NCBI GenBank assembly: GCA_964652075.1
Contig: CAZYZQ010000018.1
Span: 1 to 25,467 of the forward strand
DNA length: 25,467 nt
Reading direction: 5' to 3'
DNA from: CAZYZQ01 sp964652075
GTDB lineage: Bacteria; Bacillota; Clostridia; Oscillospirales; Oscillospiraceae
Shown here: positions 1 to 8,590 of the stretch, one piece after another
How the letters are laid out: every line of letters begins with the position of its first letter
How positions within the stretch are numbered: position 1 is the first letter of the stretch
Program-made: the position numbers and the translations under genes
The notes under the pieces: generated by a model
Database searches by the model: none
The model's input: only the letters and a program-made list of their open reading frames with translations
Told to the model about the DNA's origin: nothing

Positions 1-563
1 AATTCTCTACATATGCAACCTGGTGGATCCGGCAGGCGATTACCCGTGCGATTGCCGATCAGGCGCGGACGATCCGTGTCCCGGTGCATATGGTGGAGGT
101 CATCAATAAGGCGACGCGCTGTAACCGCAAGCTGGTGCAGGAGCTGGGCCGCGAACCGACGATGGAGGAGATCGCCGCCGAGCTGAACCTGCCGGTTGAA
201 AAAATCATCGAGGCAAACCGCACCGCCGCCGATACGCTCTCGCTGGACAATCCGGTCGGCGATGAGGAGGACACGACCATCGGCTCCTTTGTGGAAGACG
301 ATACCACGCCCGGGCCGGCGGACGCGACCTCGAATACGCTTCTGGCGGAGGCGCTGGGCGAGATTCTGGCAACCCTGACGGAGCGGGAGGCGGACGTGCT
401 CCGGATGCGGTTCGGCATGTACGACGGCCGGACGCATACGCTGGAGGAGGTCGGGCAGATCTTCGGCGTTACGCGCGAGCGCATCCGTCAGATCGAAAAC
501 AAGGCGATCCGCAAGCTGCGCCATCCCAGCCGCGCAAAGAAAATCAAGGATTTTTACTGCTGA
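1..563 (+). CDS. rpoD: RNA polymerase primary sigma factor RpoD (sigma-A), 3' part
   Basis: This is the C-terminal part of the housekeeping sigma factor, which directs RNA polymerase to -35/-10 promoters. The reading frame is open from base 3 and begins in region 2.4 with the diagnostic FSTYATWWIRQAITRA motif, so the start lies outside the window. Region 3 follows (VHMVEVINK, then ELGREPTMEEIA). Region 4.2 carries the helix-turn-helix EEVGQIFGVTRERIRQIE and the usual ending KLRHPSRAKKIKDF. A GTG at 84 is only an internal codon. The gene ends in TGA at 561-563, directly before a hairpin terminator. The many TTGACA/TATAAT promoters in the window fit this sigma factor. Identification is very secure. 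Confidence 0.97.
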   Translation, partial: FSTYATWWIRQAITRAIADQARTIRVPVHMVEVINKATRCNRKLVQELGREPTMEEIAAELNLPVEKIIEANRTAADTLSLDNPVGDEEDTTIGSFVEDDTTPGPADATSNTLLAEALGEILATLTEREADVLRMRFGMYDGRTHTLEEVGQIFGVTRERIRQIENKAIRKLRHPSRAKKIKDFYC

Positions 564-566
564 TGA

Positions 567-604
567 AAAACGGCCACAGATGTGTTCTGCGGCCGTTTTC
601 TTTT
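567..604 (+). terminator. Intrinsic terminator after rpoD
   Basis: An AAAACGGCCACAGA arm pairs with TCTGCGGCCGTTTT with one internal mismatch, and is followed by a T-rich run at 596-604. It begins a few bases after the rpoD stop codon. Confidence 0.85.
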
Positions 605-629
605 AATCTGTCAACAGGAGGGAAGTGCC

Positions 630-1556
630 ATGAACACAAAACAGATGGAATGCTTCATTGCGGCGGCGGAGTGCCGCAGCCTGCGTGAGGCGAGCGAGCG
701 CGTTTTTGCCTCCGTTTCCACCATCAGCCGTCAGGTAGCCGCGCTCGAGGAGGAGATCGGCGCACAGCTGTTTTTGCGGACGCACACGGAGTGGCATCTG
801 ACGCCGGCCGGCTCAATCATTTATCGGAGCATCCGTCAGATTCTCCAACAGCAGATGCGGGATTATGCCCGCGCGCGGGAGGTGGGAACCAGCGGGGAGG
901 AGCGGTTGCGCGTCGCGTTCTTCCGGTTTTCCAACCCGGATACGGTGCTGCTTGAGATCATCAACGATTTCCAGCTGGCGCACCCGGCGCTGGAACTGGA
1001 GGTGTTCTGCTACGATGTCAGTATGCAGGAGAAGTTCCTGCGCGAAAACCACTGTGACCTCGCCTTTGGGTTTGACTGGGAGATGCCGACCGGGGCGAGC
1101 TACCGCTCCCTGCCCGTCTTCGCACAGCGCACGGCGCTCTATATCGGCCGCGCCAACCGCGATTTTCTCCGGCCGGGCTTTGAGCCGTCCATGCTGCAGG
1201 ACCCGACGGTCTGGTGCATCGAGGGCTACAACCAGATGGTCTACGAGCGGCAGATCTATGAGGCCATGCATTACCTCGGCATCCCGCGCTGGCACCTGCG
1301 GCAGGCGCACAACTGGGACACCGCGTGGATGAATGTGGCGGTGGGCAACGGCGTGGTGATCTCCGACGCGCTGGTCGCCTCGCCCAGAGCGCGCGAATAT
1401 GCGGCCTTCCCAATTCCGAGCGCGCTGCTGCCCGGCAATGTGCGGCTGTGCTGGCGCGCGGATACGGAAAATCCGCTCGTTCCGCTCTTTATCGCCGCGG
1501 TCGAGGAGGGCATTCGACAGAACGTTGCAAAAACCGCAACAAAAAGCCGCCAATAA
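630..1556 (+). CDS. LysR-family transcriptional regulator
   Basis: This is a DNA-binding regulator of 308 residues, normal for the family. The N-terminal winged helix-turn-helix spans about residues 1-60 (MECFIAAAECRSLREASERV, then STISRQVAALEEEIGAQLFLR and LTPAG). The remainder is a periplasmic-binding-fold effector domain whose ligand cannot be read from sequence. I chose ATG 630 because AGGAGGGA at 616-623 precedes it and the protein begins at the usual point before the HTH. An in-frame upstream start at 582 would lie in the rpoD terminator. The next gene in the same direction, 84 bases on, is a GntP-type permease, so the regulator probably controls uptake of that permease's organic-acid substrate. 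LysR proteins commonly regulate a neighbouring transport gene, but here this is inference. Confidence 0.92.
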   Translation: MNTKQMECFIAAAECRSLREASERVFASVSTISRQVAALEEEIGAQLFLRTHTEWHLTPAGSIIYRSIRQILQQQMRDYARAREVGTSGEERLRVAFFRFSNPDTVLLEIINDFQLAHPALELEVFCYDVSMQEKFLRENHCDLAFGFDWEMPTGASYRSLPVFAQRTALYIGRANRDFLRPGFEPSMLQDPTVWCIEGYNQMVYERQIYEAMHYLGIPRWHLRQAHNWDTAWMNVAVGNGVVISDALVASPRAREYAAFPIPSALLPGNVRLCWRADTENPLVPLFIAAVEEGIRQNVAKTATKSRQ

Positions 1557-1585
1557 TCGAAATCAACAAAAGCGCCGCCTGTGAT

Positions 1586-1591
1586 ATAATG
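1586..1591 (+). promoter_or_regulatory. Possible -10 element before the GntP permease
   Basis: A perfect TATAAT lies 50 bases before the permease start, but no recognisable -35 sits 16-18 bases upstream. That would fit an activator-dependent promoter, for example one using the adjacent LysR protein. No clear T-N11-A operator was identified. Confidence 0.35.
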
Positions 1592-1640
1592 GTTTTAGCA
1601 CCATTCTGTATAAAAAATAGAAGAGGAGAGGATACATACT

Positions 1641-3080
1641 ATGGCAATCTTGGGACTTGTTGGTATTATCATCGCGCTGGCGCTCTTCCTGATTCTGGTG
1701 TACAAGGGCTGGTCGGCATACTGGGTTGCCCCGGTCTGCGCGGTCATTGTTGCCCTGTTCAACTGGATGAAACCTGCGGTGGCGATCAACGCCTATGTCG
1801 GCGGCATGGTCGATCTCGTCGCAAGCCTGTTTTACATCATCTTCATGGGCGCCGTACTCGGCAAGATCTATAACGACTCCGGCGCCGCTACCTCCATCGC
1901 ACAGTTCCTGACGAACAAGCTCGTCATCAAGCGGAAGGGTGACGCGCAGGTGCGTATGGCCATTCTGGTCATTGCCATCGTCTCCGCCCTGCTGACCATG
2001 GGCGGCATCGACGGCTACGTGCTGGCGTTCACCATGGTGCCGATCTGCTTTGTCATGTGCGAGATGCTGGATATCCCGCGCCGCTTTATCGGCGGCATGA
2101 TGACGCTCAACTGCGCGTTCATGGCCTGCCCGGGCGCGCCCCAGATCGACAACGTCATGGCGCAGGCCGGCATTATGTCCGCTGTCTACAGCGAAGGCAG
2201 CGCGTTTACAGAGGTTGCGGGCCAAACCGGTTTCCATGTCGGTTCCGCCGCGGCGCTGATCCCCGGCATCATCTCCACGGCCATCATTGTCGTTGGCGGC
2301 TACTTCGTGCTTGTCAATTATATCCTGAAGGCCAAGCACAACGGCGAGCACTTCGAGTGGGGTCCCTGCCAGAAGATGGACGTCAGCGCAGAGACGAAGA
2401 AGCCGAACTTCTTTGTCGCACTGGTTCCGCTAATCGTTGTCTTCGCGGTCTACACTGTCCTGCCCGCGATCTTCCACTTTGAGCAGCAGATCGCCATCGC
2501 CCTCGGCCTCGGCATCATTGCCGCGCTTGTCCTGATGGGCCGCTATCTGCCCAACAAGGAGAAGAATAAAATGTCGCTGCGTGAGCGCGTTGTCAATGTG
2601 CTCAATCAGGGTGCGAATTCGTTCCCGAATGCGCTGCTGACCGTCATCACCCCCGCCGCGTTGGCCGGCGTTATCACCGCCACCGCCGCGTTCGGCATGA
2701 TTGTCGGCAAGCTGAGCGGCCTGCAGATGAACCCGATGCTGCTCTGCCTGGTTGTGGTCTGCGTGCTGGTTGCGATTACGTCTTCGCCTCCCGCTGCGCT
2801 GATGATCGCCATGCCGATGGTCATGAACATTATGCTCGGCCATGGCTATACGCCGGTCGAGGTGCTCGACAAAGCGCCCGCGCTCATGCGTATCGGCGCA
2901 ATTGCATCGTCCACCTTTGAGACGCTGCCGTTCAACGGCCTGATTGTTCTGACGCTTGGCCTGACCGGCTGTACGCACAAAGAGGCGTATAAGCCGATGT
3001 TCATGCAGTCCGTCGTCTTCACGCTGATCGGCGCGGTTGTCGCAACCGTGCTGCTGATGCTCTTCCCGGCGCTTGGCTGA
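1641..3080 (+). CDS. GntP-family permease (gluconate/organic-acid:H+ symporter type)
   Basis: This 479-residue integral membrane transporter is almost entirely hydrophobic helices with short polar loops. It resembles the GntP family (gluconate, D-serine and related carboxylate symporters, about 440-480 residues). Family-like features are the N-terminal LVYKGWSAYWVAP segment, the GAVLGKIYNDSGAA loop at about 70-83, the conserved re-entrant-like stretch MTLNCAFMACPGAPQID at about 154-170, and a C-terminal half with SSPPAALMIAMPMV. GAGGAGAGG lies upstream of ATG 1641. The gene follows a LysR regulator and ends before a terminator, so it forms a one-transporter unit. The substrate is not determinable from sequence; a sugar acid or a di/tricarboxylate is plausible. 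The family call is confident, the substrate unknown. Confidence 0.88.
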   Translation: MAILGLVGIIIALALFLILVYKGWSAYWVAPVCAVIVALFNWMKPAVAINAYVGGMVDLVASLFYIIFMGAVLGKIYNDSGAATSIAQFLTNKLVIKRKGDAQVRMAILVIAIVSALLTMGGIDGYVLAFTMVPICFVMCEMLDIPRRFIGGMMTLNCAFMACPGAPQIDNVMAQAGIMSAVYSEGSAFTEVAGQTGFHVGSAAALIPGIISTAIIVVGGYFVLVNYILKAKHNGEHFEWGPCQKMDVSAETKKPNFFVALVPLIVVFAVYTVLPAIFHFEQQIAIALGLGIIAALVLMGRYLPNKEKNKMSLRERVVNVLNQGANSFPNALLTVITPAALAGVITATAAFGMIVGKLSGLQMNPMLLCLVVVCVLVAITSSPPAALMIAMPMVMNIMLGHGYTPVEVLDKAPALMRIGAIASSTFETLPFNGLIVLTLGLTGCTHKEAYKPMFMQSVVFTLIGAVVATVLLMLFPALG

Positions 3081-3129
3081 GTTTCCGGAACTCCGGAAAG
3101 AAATATGATTTATATGGAATGGTAACGGC

Positions 3130-3160
3130 AACGGCTCTGGCGCAGGCCAGAGCCGTTTGC
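3130..3160 (+). terminator. Intrinsic terminator after the GntP permease
   Basis: A perfect 12-bp stem (AACGGCTCTGGC 3130-3141 with GCCAGAGCCGTT 3146-3157) encloses the loop GCAG. The downstream T run is short. A second small inverted repeat (TTTCCGG/CCGGAAA) lies at about 3082-3099. Confidence 0.75.
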
Positions 3161-3184
3161 ATCCCGGTCACAGGAGGGGAAACC

Positions 3185-3580
3185 TTGTTTGTTTTTGTGA
3201 TTCTCTGTTTGGTTGCACTGCTGATCCTCGTCAGCTGCGCGTGGCAGCTGATCTCGCGCTCCGCCGTCCGGCACGGCGCGACGAAGGTGACAGCGCGCTT
3301 CGACGGCTTCGAGACGTCGCAGGCGGGCTTTCGGAAGCTGACACGCTACCGCTTTCGCTTCCAATGGGAGGGGGAGGAGAAGACGGCGCTCAGTATCAAC
3401 GCGGCCTTTTTCGGCGGCAAAAAGCCGCCGAAAAACCAGAAGGTCGAAATCCTCTATAACCCGCAAGTGAAGCTTTACTGCGCCATCTGCGGCAACCATG
3501 AGACGGAGTATTCCGTCCTCACCGGCCTTGCCAGCGCGGCGGTGCTTGTTGCGCTGGGGCTGCTCATCTGGCTGGGCTGA
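3185..3580 (+). CDS. Small two-helix membrane protein, DUF3592-like
   Basis: The protein has 131 residues. A hydrophobic helix at about residues 1-20 (FVFVILCLVALLILVSCAW) and another at the C terminus (VLTGLASAAVLVALGLLIWL) flank a polar beta-rich domain. That domain contains TARFDGFETS, YRFRFQWEGEEKTA and VEILYNPQVKLYC, which resembles DUF3592-type proteins of unknown function. The start is taken as TTG 3185, because AGGAGGGG at 3172-3179 lies 5 bases upstream. A longer reading from 3119 would run through the preceding terminator hairpin. The gene is followed by a bidirectional terminator and converges on the signalling operon. It is a real gene by RBS, composition and topology, but its function is unknown. 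Confidence 0.75.
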   Translation: MFVFVILCLVALLILVSCAWQLISRSAVRHGATKVTARFDGFETSQAGFRKLTRYRFRFQWEGEEKTALSINAAFFGGKKPPKNQKVEILYNPQVKLYCAICGNHETEYSVLTGLASAAVLVALGLLIWLG

Positions 3581-3587
3581 GCATAGA

Positions 3588-3626
3588 AATCCGGGACAGG
3601 TTCCTGACCTGCCCCGGATTTTTTCC
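3588..3626. terminator. Bidirectional terminator between convergent genes
   Basis: AAATCCGGGACAGGT pairs with GACCTGCCCCGGATTT, with a small mismatch, around TTCCT. A T6 run follows on the plus strand, and A-rich bases flank the other side. It separates the small membrane protein gene from the end of the kinase gene. Confidence 0.85.
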
Positions 3627-6015
3627 TATGGCACAAAGAGAAACGCTGCCAGATAGTAGTTGCCGTCGCTGCCGCGTGCCACCGCTGCGCCGCACTGCGT
3701 GTAGAGGCCGTCCCCGCTGTTCGGTGCGTACTCATTCGCAGCCTCCTGCAACACGTCCGTGACGTTCTCCTCGTCCACATTGAACGTATCCTGCCATGTC
3801 CCGACATAGTTGTAGCTGTAATTTGAGACGATCGATTCCCAGCTTGTGCCGTCCGGCCGCGTCCAGCTCAACTCGCCGCTCCCGGCCAGCTCCTGTGCGC
3901 GTTCCATGGACACCTCCACCAGCACTTGCGCCGGCTCGACCCGTTCCTCGATACCGCTTTCGTCACGCTGCGTGTTGATCTGGTCGGACAGAACGCATGA
4001 GAGCAGCCAGCTGTAGGCACGGCCCTGAGCCGTCGCGCTGTCGGAGCGCAGATTCCAATTCACCGCGTTCCACAGCTCGTACGGGAAGGTCATCTCGTCG
4101 CACATATAGACGGTCAGCTCGCCTGTGATACGGTCGAACGCATTGGGCGCGACCCACGAAGTACCGTCCGCGGCCTCGAGACTCGTCATGTCGCCCGGCA
4201 CGTCAAGCAGGACGGACAGGCCATTTGTTGTTTCGCCATAGATGACGCCGTCCTCATCCACACTGGCAGACTTGAGCGTCTCTTCCATGCCTAGACCGAG
4301 GTCGGAGCCTTTGTAAAAAATCTCGCAGTCAGCTGTGGGCAGCATCCATCTGCCGAGTGGCTCGTCTCCTGATTCAAAGAGCAGGCAGCGCAGCCGGTCG
4401 CAGCCGAGAAACGTTTCGTATTCTGCCGTGGGGCTGCTGTAGAAGCTGATGCGCGTGAGCGAGCTGCATCCGAAGAACGCGGCGTCTTCGATCCGCGTCA
4501 GATGAATCGGCATCAGAATCGTCTCGATTTGCGACTGATTGGCAAAGGCCTGCTCGCCGATCGCGGTGATCGGAATGTCGTCCCCCACCTCGTCCGGCAT
4601 ACTGACAAAGCCGCTGAGCGTCCCGTCATAGCCGGTGAGCGTCGCCTCGCCGTTGGAGATTGTATAGTAGTAGCCGTCCTCCGTCACCCCGTCGCTGCTG
4701 TTGGACGGCGTGGCAGNNNNNNNNNNNNNNNNNNNNNNNNNNNNNNNNNNNNNNNNNNNNNNNNNNNNNNNNNNNNNNNNNNNNNNNNNNNNNNNNNNNN
4801 NNNNNNNNNNNNNNNNGGCGCCGGCTCAGACGGTGCCGGCGTGGACGGCGTCGGATTCACGACCGGCTGCTGCATCGTCAGCGTGTCATCCGGCGGCGCG
4901 GATTTTTCACCTTTTTTATCGCCGCCGAGCGTGAGTCCCAGAACCAGCACCACGACCGCCGCACACGCGGCAACGCCGCCGATGATCGCGCCGGTTTTCT
5001 TCTTCGGCTTCTGTGCCGGCACCGGGCCGGGAACAGGAGGCTGGCTCGGGATCGGAGCGGCCTGCTGGACTACCGGCGCGCTGTAGAGCCGCCGGGCAAA
5101 GGCGTCGATGGTCTGCGGGCGCTCGTTCGGCTGGACGGCCATGCCCCACAGCAGGGCCTGCTCCTGTTCCCGCGTCACCTGCGCGCCCAGTGCCGACGGC
5201 AGGGTCAGGTTGCCATCCTCGAGCCGGTCCAGCGCGGAGGGCGGAATCTTTCCGGTAATGCTGTAATAGATGGTGGCTGACAGGGCGTACAGATCGGTCC
5301 ATGGCCCCTGCCCGAGCGTCTGGTACTGCTCCACCGGCGCAAAGCCGTGCTTGAGCAGGACAGGCATGCCGCCGTTGTCCGCCATGGAGCGGGCGCAGCC
5401 GAAATCCAGAAGCTTCAGCGTCCCATCCGGCATCCACATGATGTTGTCGGGGCTGATGTCGCGGTGGATGATCCCAGCGCGGTGCAGCGCGCTCAGGTCG
5501 CGCAGCAGGGGCTGCAGGCACTGGAGCAGCGGCTGTGCCGGGATTCGGCCCTCCCGCGCAACCTTCTGGTGCAGCGGCATGCCGTCCAGATATTCCATGG
5601 CGAGGTATGCCGTGCCGTTTGCCTGAAAGTAGTCCCAGAAGTGGACGACGCACGGCAGCTGTTCGACGGTGGAGAGCACCTTTGCCTCCTGCAAAAAGCT
5701 GTCAAGCCCCGCCTGATAGGCCGCCTCCATGCCGGCGAGCGGCGCAAGCGTCCGGTGGTCTTCGCCACGCGACGCGCTGTTGGAGGGGAAATACTCCTTG
5801 ACGGCGGCGCGGCGGCCGGTGCCCAGCTCAAGCGCGATGTAGGTGACGCCGAAGCCGCCCTGCCCGCGGATGGCGCCGATCTGGTAGGAGCGGTGCCCCT
5901 GCAGGATGGTGCCGACCGGCAGATGCTGCGGCGCGGCAGCCCAGTGCAGGTCGCCGCCGCAGTGCGGGCAGCGGTCGCCCTGCGCAGGACGCATACAGTG
6001 TGGACAGTATTCCAT
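3626..6015 (-). CDS. Membrane Ser/Thr protein kinase with zinc ribbon, and LRR plus CAP-like outside domains (interrupted by assembly gap)
   Basis: This is the last gene of the minus-strand signalling operon, starting 2 bases after the protease-FHA stop. The N terminus is a zinc ribbon (C4xxC7, C16xxC19). A Hanks-type kinase spans about 40-310, with glycine loop GQGGFG 51-56, AVK lysine 73, HRDISPDN 184-191, DFG 204-206 and GFAPVEQY. A membrane helix lies at about 342-364, then a Pro/Ser/Thr-rich linker runs into 100 N (4717-4816). Beyond the gap, the same strand encodes a linker (TPSNSSDG), BspA-type leucine-rich repeats (ITAIGEQAFANQ, LTRIEDAAFFGCSSLTRI) and a CAP/SCP-like C-terminal domain. 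The two halves are in frame only if the true gap length is 2 modulo 3, so I treat them as one gene. The kinase should be cytoplasmic and the LRR-CAP part outside. Kinase identity is certain, continuity across the gap very likely, and ligand and targets unknown. Confidence 0.88.
4717..4816. other. Assembly gap of exactly 100 N inside the kinase gene
   Basis: The run of exactly 100 N is the conventional placeholder for a gap of unknown size. The flanks encode a Pro/Ser/Thr-rich linker, and such low-complexity repeats often break assemblies. The gap is artificial and its length should not be used to set a reading frame. Confidence 0.98.
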
Positions 6016-6017
6016 GC

Positions 6018-7307
6018 TTACAAGCCCCCTCTGCCGGTGATGACGAACATCTCCTGCTCAGAGCCGAGGAAGAACCGGTCGCCGATCCGCAGCGCCGCGG
6101 GCTGGCTCGGTGCAAGGCGCGCGCCGGTACCGAGGAAGGTGCCGTATGTAGAGCCGACGTCGGTCAGGAACAGCTGGCCGCTCTGGAAGGTGAGCACGCA
6201 GTGGACGCTGCTGATGCCCTGCGTTTCGGCGGGGTAGACCAGATCGTTGCGGGACGGGTCGCGCCCGATGCGCACCTGCCCGGCAATGGAGAAGCGCTTG
6301 CCCGCGAAGACGCCGGAGAGCGCCTGAATGCGCAGCCCGCTGTCCTGCGCGCCGCCCTGTGCGGGCGCGTAGCCGTTTGCGGAAACCGGCTGCCGCGCAT
6401 GCGCCGGCTGCTTTTTCTTTTGCAGCACCACAACGGCGACGACGATCACGACCGCGACGGCCGAGACAATTGCGATGATCGCGCCGGTGCCGAGGCCGGA
6501 TTTGGCGCGGTAGGTTTCGTAGTGGATGTCCAGCTCATCCAGCACATCGAGGACATACTGGATCCGGACGGAGTAGTAGCTGTTGTCGTCGCCGGTTGTC
6601 GCATCCATGCCAAGACCGTACGTGTTGATGCCGACAACCGCGCCGTTCTGGTCGAGCAGCGGGCCGCCGGAGTTGCCGTGGTTGATCTGCGCCGTGTGCT
6701 GCACCAGACGGGTGTTGCCGAAGGTGGGGGAGGTGGTGAAGCGCGAGACAAGGCCGTCTGTGACGGTGACGTCCTCCACACCGCCCACAACGGCGCTGCC
6801 GTAGACAGTCTCCTCCGTCGCATCGGAGGAGGCGGGATAGCCGAGCGCGTAGACGGCGTCGCCGACCTCAAGCGATTTCTCGTTGCCGAGCAGCGGCAGC
6901 GCCACACGGTCGGAGGGCTTTTCGGCGGCCTGTAAAATGGCCATGTCCGGATAGGCGCCCTCGTCATAGATGACGGTGCAGGGGATTGCCTGGCTGGTGT
7001 CCAGACCCGTTACCGGGTTCCACGCGTTGCTGTTTTTCAGGAGCCAGACATTGATGGCCGGATTGTCATACTCGTCGTTGACCACATGGTGGTTCGTCAC
7101 AAAAATGTCCGTCTGTTTCCCGGCGGTGCCGACGCCGAACGCAGTGCCGAGGGAGTAGTACCCGTCTGGCCGCAGCGCAATGACGCGCACCACGCCTTTG
7201 CGGCTGTCCGCCGCAATTTTTCCGCCGTTTGCCGCTGCAACCGCGCAGGTCAAAAGCGACGCGACCATCAGGCATACAAGCAGCATCGCCAAAATTCTCT
7301 TTTTCAT
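6018..7307 (-). CDS. Trypsin-like serine protease with membrane helix and cytoplasmic FHA domain
   Basis: This 429-residue protein crosses the membrane. A signal peptide (residues 1-26) leads to a trypsin-like, HtrA-type catalytic domain, with a readable triad: H74 in TNHHVV, D121 in PDMAIL and S213 in GNSGGPL. A membrane helix at about 273-296 is followed by KKK, which places the C terminus inside. That part is an FHA domain at about 325-425 (RIGRDPSRNDL, SSVHC, DVGSTYGTFL), a phosphothreonine-binding fold. HtrA proteins usually carry PDZ domains, whereas here the partner is an intracellular phospho-reader. AAGGAAG lies upstream of the ATG. It sits 17 bases after the phosphatase gene and 2 bases before the kinase gene, so co-transcription is near certain. 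Likely role: outside proteolysis controlled by, or reporting to, kinase signalling (inference). Confidence 0.93.
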   Translation of the reverse strand: MKKRILAMLLVCLMVASLLTCAVAAANGGKIAADSRKGVVRVIALRPDGYYSLGTAFGVGTAGKQTDIFVTNHHVVNDEYDNPAINVWLLKNSNAWNPVTGLDTSQAIPCTVIYDEGAYPDMAILQAAEKPSDRVALPLLGNEKSLEVGDAVYALGYPASSDATEETVYGSAVVGGVEDVTVTDGLVSRFTTSPTFGNTRLVQHTAQINHGNSGGPLLDQNGAVVGINTYGLGMDATTGDDNSYYSVRIQYVLDVLDELDIHYETYRAKSGLGTGAIIAIVSAVAVVIVVAVVVLQKKKQPAHARQPVSANGYAPAQGGAQDSGLRIQALSGVFAGKRFSIAGQVRIGRDPSRNDLVYPAETQGISSVHCVLTFQSGQLFLTDVGSTYGTFLGTGARLAPSQPAALRIGDRFFLGSEQEMFVITGRGGL

Positions 7308-7324
7308 AGACTGCTTCCTTTCTC

Positions 7325-8590
7325 TCAGCCCGCATCCCCGCAGCAGAGGATGACGGCGGTATAGTTGTCCTGATTGGCGTAGCCCTTGGCCTGCACGGCG
7401 GCGCGGATAGCCTGCGCGGCCTGCGGCGCGTCCAGTGAGAGCGCATGCTCCAGCTCCTGCGCCGGCAGCGCGTTATACACGCCGTCGCTCATCAGGATAA
7501 ATTTGTCGCCGGGACGGATCAACTCGGGTTGGGCCGGCACATCGATATGTGCCAGCCGCCCCATGCCGAGGAAGCTCGTCAGCCCTCCGCCGGTCGGGTC
7601 CTGCGCCGCCGCGAGGAAGGACTCCTCCCCGTTGACGGCGCGCAGGTTCAGTTCATTGCGATAGATGTGCTCACGGTTGAGCTGACGGAGCACACCGTCG
7701 CGGTACAGGCAGATGCGGCTGTCGCCGACAGAGACATAGTAGAACTTTTTGTCCCGGATCAGGCCCGCCACAAGCGTCGAGCCGCTTTTGCGCAGGCCGG
7801 ACGGGCCGAGCAGGTCGTTCACAGCTTGATTTGCCTGTTCGAGCAGCGCCAGCAGGATCTGTTGCGGTTCGCCCTGCACGGCGTAGAACCCGTTCATAAA
7901 CGCCGTGACGGCAGTCTGGCTCACCTTGTCGCCGTCGGCCAGACCGCCCATGCCGTCGGCCACAACGGCCAGCAGGCCATGCGTGGGCAGCAGCTCGTCG
8001 GGCGAGACAGAGAAGCAGTCCTGCTGGCTGGCCCGTGCGCCCTGCTCGTGCAGCTTGCCCACGCTGACGGCGGCCGCCTTCGGCACGACATGCGAGGCGG
8101 CCGGTGCGGAAAGCTCCACCGTGCGCGGAAGCGCCTTCGGGCGCGCGTTTGCGCGCCTGCGCCGCAGCAGGACGATGACAAGACATGCGATTACAATCGC
8201 CGCGACGCCTGCGCCGATGCCGATGCCAACCCACGGGATGCCGCCGGAGGGCGCCTCCTGCTGGATATCCTCAAAAAGCTGTTCCAGATTTTCCGGCTTC
8301 TCTGCCGGTTCCGCGTCGTCTGCGGCCGGTTCCGTCTCCTCGTCCGGCGTCTGCGGCTGGGTGTCCGGCTGCTGCTCGCTGCCGGGCGTCTCTTCGCCCG
8401 GCTCATCGTCTGTGGCAGGCGCGTCCGGGGCGGCAGGCTCTTGCGGCTCCTGCGGCTGCTCCGGCGCGGCGGGCGGCAGGGTGTCGCCGGGCGGCTCTGC
8501 GGGCAGCACGATATCGGGGTTCTCCGGTGCAATGACCGGCTGCCCGTCCTGCCCTTCCTCCGCGCCGGCGGTGAGAAGAAGCTCACGCAT
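7325..8590 (-). CDS. Membrane-anchored PP2C-type Ser/Thr phosphatase
   Basis: The protein has 421 residues from ATG 8590. Residues 1-117 form a Pro/Glu/Asp-rich low-complexity tail without a signal peptide. A single helix at about 119-142 (VGIGIGAGVAAIVIACLVIV) is followed by RRRR, so the positive-inside rule puts the C terminus in the cytoplasm and the acidic tail outside. The PP2C domain spans about 175-417, with metal-site motifs SQQD 188-191, ADGMGG 211-216, GSTL 270-273, VGDSR 288-292, MSDG 367-370 and QDNYTAV 407-413. It should dephosphorylate the targets of the adjacent kinase. The start overlaps the end of the FHA gene by 8 bases (ATGCGTGA), indicating translational coupling. An in-frame upstream ATG at 8671 lies inside the FHA gene and lacks an RBS, so I rejected it. 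Confidence 0.93.
   Translation of the reverse strand: MRELLLTAGAEEGQDGQPVIAPENPDIVLPAEPPGDTLPPAAPEQPQEPQEPAAPDAPATDDEPGEETPGSEQQPDTQPQTPDEETEPAADDAEPAEKPENLEQLFEDIQQEAPSGGIPWVGIGIGAGVAAIVIACLVIVLLRRRRANARPKALPRTVELSAPAASHVVPKAAAVSVGKLHEQGARASQQDCFSVSPDELLPTHGLLAVVADGMGGLADGDKVSQTAVTAFMNGFYAVQGEPQQILLALLEQANQAVNDLLGPSGLRKSGSTLVAGLIRDKKFYYVSVGDSRICLYRDGVLRQLNREHIYRNELNLRAVNGEESFLAAAQDPTGGGLTSFLGMGRLAHIDVPAQPELIRPGDKFILMSDGVYNALPAQELEHALSLDAPQAAQAIRAAVQAKGYANQDNYTAVILCCGDAG

Noticed and set aside
3119..3184. ATG 3119 as start of the small membrane protein
   Set aside because: It would translate through the strong hairpin at 3130-3157. TTG 3185 has an AGGAGGGG site at ideal spacing.
4684..4716. 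Stop of the kinase frame just past the N run
   Set aside because: It arises only from taking the 100 N placeholder literally. The matching linker and LRR-CAP domain continue in the other frame.
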